From Streptomyces sp. TG1A-60 (GTDB taxonomy: Bacteria; Actinomycetota; Actinomycetes; Streptomycetales; Streptomycetaceae): DNA of 64,000 nt. The stretch's first letter is position 1. Every line of letters begins with the position of its first letter. Location: contig NZ_CP147520.1 in NCBI RefSeq assembly GCF_037201975.1, positions 744,001 to 808,000 of the forward strand. Direction: 5' to 3'. The notes under the pieces are model-generated. The model had not been told where the DNA came from, searched no databases, and saw only the letters and a list, made by a program, of their open reading frames with translations. Positions 62,589 through 64,000 of the stretch are shown piece by piece. The translations under genes were made by a program, and so were the position numbers.

Positions 62589-64000
62589 TGTCCCTCGCTC
62601 CGGTGCTCGTAGTGGCGGTCGAACAGCGGGTGGCTGACGGCGTTCGTCACGGCGCGGCGGCGAGCGGGGGGCGCGGCCAGCGGCTCTCGGTGGAACGGAT
62701 AGGTGGGGATGGTGGTCGTGCGGTGCTGCTTGCCCTCGTGGAGGGCGCTCCAGTTCAGTTCGGCGCCCGTGCGGTTGTGGTGGTCGGCCAGGGCGGTGTG
62801 GAGCTGGACCTGGTCCTCGCGTCCTCGGTGGAGGGTGGTGAGCCAGACGGGGTGCGGCTCGGCGAGGGTCGTGCGGGCCAGGGGCGTGAGCTGGGGGTGG
62901 GGGCCGATCTCCCAGACGGCCCGCGGGTGTGTCTCGGCGAGGGCGCTCAGGGCCTGGGTGAAGCGGACGGGCCGGCGGATGGCCTCGGCCCAGTGTCCGG
63001 CGTCGACGGCGGAGTCCGGGGTGTGCCAGGTGCCGGTGAGGGTGGCCGCCAACGGGATGGCGGGCGGCTTGAGGGATGTGGCGGCCACGGCCTCGGCGAA
63101 GGGCGCGACGGCCGGTTCCATGTCGGCGGAGTGGAAGGCGTGGCTGACCGTGAGGAGCTGGGTCCGGTGCGAGGTCTCCTCACCGAAGCGGGCGAGCGCG
63201 TCGGCGGGGCCCGTGACGGTGTGGATCCGGGGCGCGTTGTAAGCGGCGATCTCCAGACCTGGGTGGGCTCGCAGCGCGGCGGTGAGGGTGTCGGTGTCGG
63301 TGTGGACGACCGCCATGGCGCCGGTCGCGGGCTGGTCCTGCATGAGCCGTCCGCGCAGGGCGGTCAGGCGGAGCAGGTCGGGCAGGGAGAGCACGCCGGC
63401 GGACCAGGCGGCGGTGAGCTCGCCGAGGCTGTGCCCGGCGACGGCGTCGGGGCGCACCCCGGCGGCCTCCAGGTACCGGGCCAGGGCCACCTCGACGCTG
63501 ACGATGGCGGGCTGTGCGTACCGGGTCTGGTCCAGCAGCTGTTGGGCGTCGCCCCACAGCAGGTCGAGCAAGGGGACGTCGATGTGCGGGACGAGGAGGT
63601 CGGCGCACTCGTGCAGCGCGTCGTGGAAGTGCGGTTCCGTGGTGTACAGGTCCCGGCCCATGCCGGGGTACTGGGAGCCCTGGCCGGTGAAGAGGAAAGC
63701 CGTGGTGGCGGGCTTGCCGGTGTGCCGGACGACGGGTGTACGGCCGGCGGCGACGTCGGTGAGCCGGTCGGCCAGCTCCTGAGCCGTGGCACCGTGCACG
63801 GCGACCCGGTGGCGCTGGGCGGCGCGGCCGGCGTTCGCGGTGAAGGCGACGTGTCCCAGCTGGTCCTCGGGCGTGACGGCCACGTGGTCGGCGTAGGCGG
63901 CGGCGAGGGCGCGCACCGCGGCCTCGTCGGCGCCGGTGACCCGTACCAGATGGCTGCCCTGCACCGGGCCCGCAGGGGCGGGCACGTCGGGTGCCTCTTC
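62585..64000 (-). CDS. C-terminal end of a further modular PKS (KS tail-AT), cut by the right window edge
   Basis: About 470 residues are visible. The frame enters at EEAPDVPAPAGPVQG, the usual end of a KS, and continues through the post-KS linker to an AT with FLFTGQGSQYPGMG, AGHSLGELTAAW and VSHAFHSADM; HAFH indicates malonyl-CoA. YAQPAIVSVEVAL is also of the malonyl type. The last residues, PTYPFHREPLAAPP to HYEHRSEGQ, look like a docking tail. The protein stops after the AT, and the next gene begins with DH-KR-ACP, so a module is split between the two proteins. The stop overlaps the next GTG. The N-terminal part, including the KS, lies beyond position 64000. Confidence 0.92.
   Translation of the reverse strand, partial: EEAPDVPAPAGPVQGSHLVRVTGADEAAVRALAAAYADHVAVTPEDQLGHVAFTANAGRAAQRHRVAVHGATAQELADRLTDVAAGRTPVVRHTGKPATTAFLFTGQGSQYPGMGRDLYTTEPHFHDALHECADLLVPHIDVPLLDLLWGDAQQLLDQTRYAQPAIVSVEVALARYLEAAGVRPDAVAGHSLGELTAAWSAGVLSLPDLLRLTALRGRLMQDQPATGAMAVVHTDTDTLTAALRAHPGLEIAAYNAPRIHTVTGPADALARFGEETSHRTQLLTVSHAFHSADMEPAVAPFAEAVAATSLKPPAIPLAATLTGTWHTPDSAVDAGHWAEAIRRPVRFTQALSALAETHPRAVWEIGPHPQLTPLARTTLAEPHPVWLTTLHRGREDQVQLHTALADHHNRTGAELNWSALHEGKQHRTTTIPTYPFHREPLAAPPARRRAVTNAVSHPLFDRHYEHRSEGQ

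Overview
The window is high-GC actinomycete chromosome, most likely Streptomyces. The reasons are GC-rich third codon positions, many GTG/TTG starts, translationally coupled overlapping stop/start pairs, a monomeric NADP-isocitrate dehydrogenase, an LpqY-SugABC-like importer and large modular PKS genes. Three kinds of DNA alternate: two specialised-metabolism regions, a block of core genes, and several patches of decayed mobile or defence genes.

Left end (1-10.8 kb): a cassette for a modified amino sugar or aminocyclitol. Two DegT/StrS-type PLP aminotransferases (minus strand; the outer one is cut by the window edge and carries a probable 1-base frameshift) are divergent from six tightly coupled plus-strand genes: Gfo/Idh/MocA dehydrogenase, xylose-isomerase-like TIM barrel, M20 hydrolase, malate/lactate-type dehydrogenase, a second Gfo/Idh/MocA dehydrogenase and an unrecognised 148-residue protein. 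A calerythrin-like EF-hand protein, a nucleotide-sugar 6-dehydrogenase and a small secreted protein follow on the minus strand. Sugar dehydrogenase + MocA + DegT recalls the WbpA/WbpB/WbpE route to diamino-uronic acids; this is inference.

11-18.5 kb: an endonuclease VII-like gene, then a graveyard: a frameshifted PIN-like (DUF4935) fragment, an open frame that appears to join the front of an McrB-type protein directly to McrC without the AAA+ GTPase, and an N-truncated UvrD-like helicase. After these come an SDR with its own operator, a universal stress protein, a phosphatase tail and a DUF488 gene.

18.8-35.7 kb: mostly core genes. They are a nucleotidyltransferase/BON-like/metallophosphoesterase trio, an ABC exporter behind a SoxR-type promoter, MscS, icd, ohrR-like, YihY/BrkB, a tRNA-Pro(GGG) beside a tyrosine-integrase tail, NmrA and TIR/FxsC-like remnants, a trehalose-type ABC importer and a TetR regulator.

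Right end (35.8-64 kb): a polyketide biosynthetic cluster running leftward off the right edge. It holds three PKS proteins and the end of a fourth, with mixed AT-containing and AT-less modules. The last protein ends in a PLP-dependent alpha-oxoamine synthase, predicted to release the chain as an alpha-amino ketone. Inside the operon, between the two halves of a split module, is an AlkC-type DNA alkylation-repair glycosylase, which suggests that the product alkylates DNA and that this is self-resistance. A small unknown protein, a class II histone-deacetylase-like amidohydrolase, a type II thioesterase, a DHA2 exporter, an Sfp-type PPTase and two VOC proteins complete the cluster. A perfect 459-bp direct repeat links two KS domains 7,291 bp apart. 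The most interesting unit is this AOS-terminated, AlkC-protected PKS.
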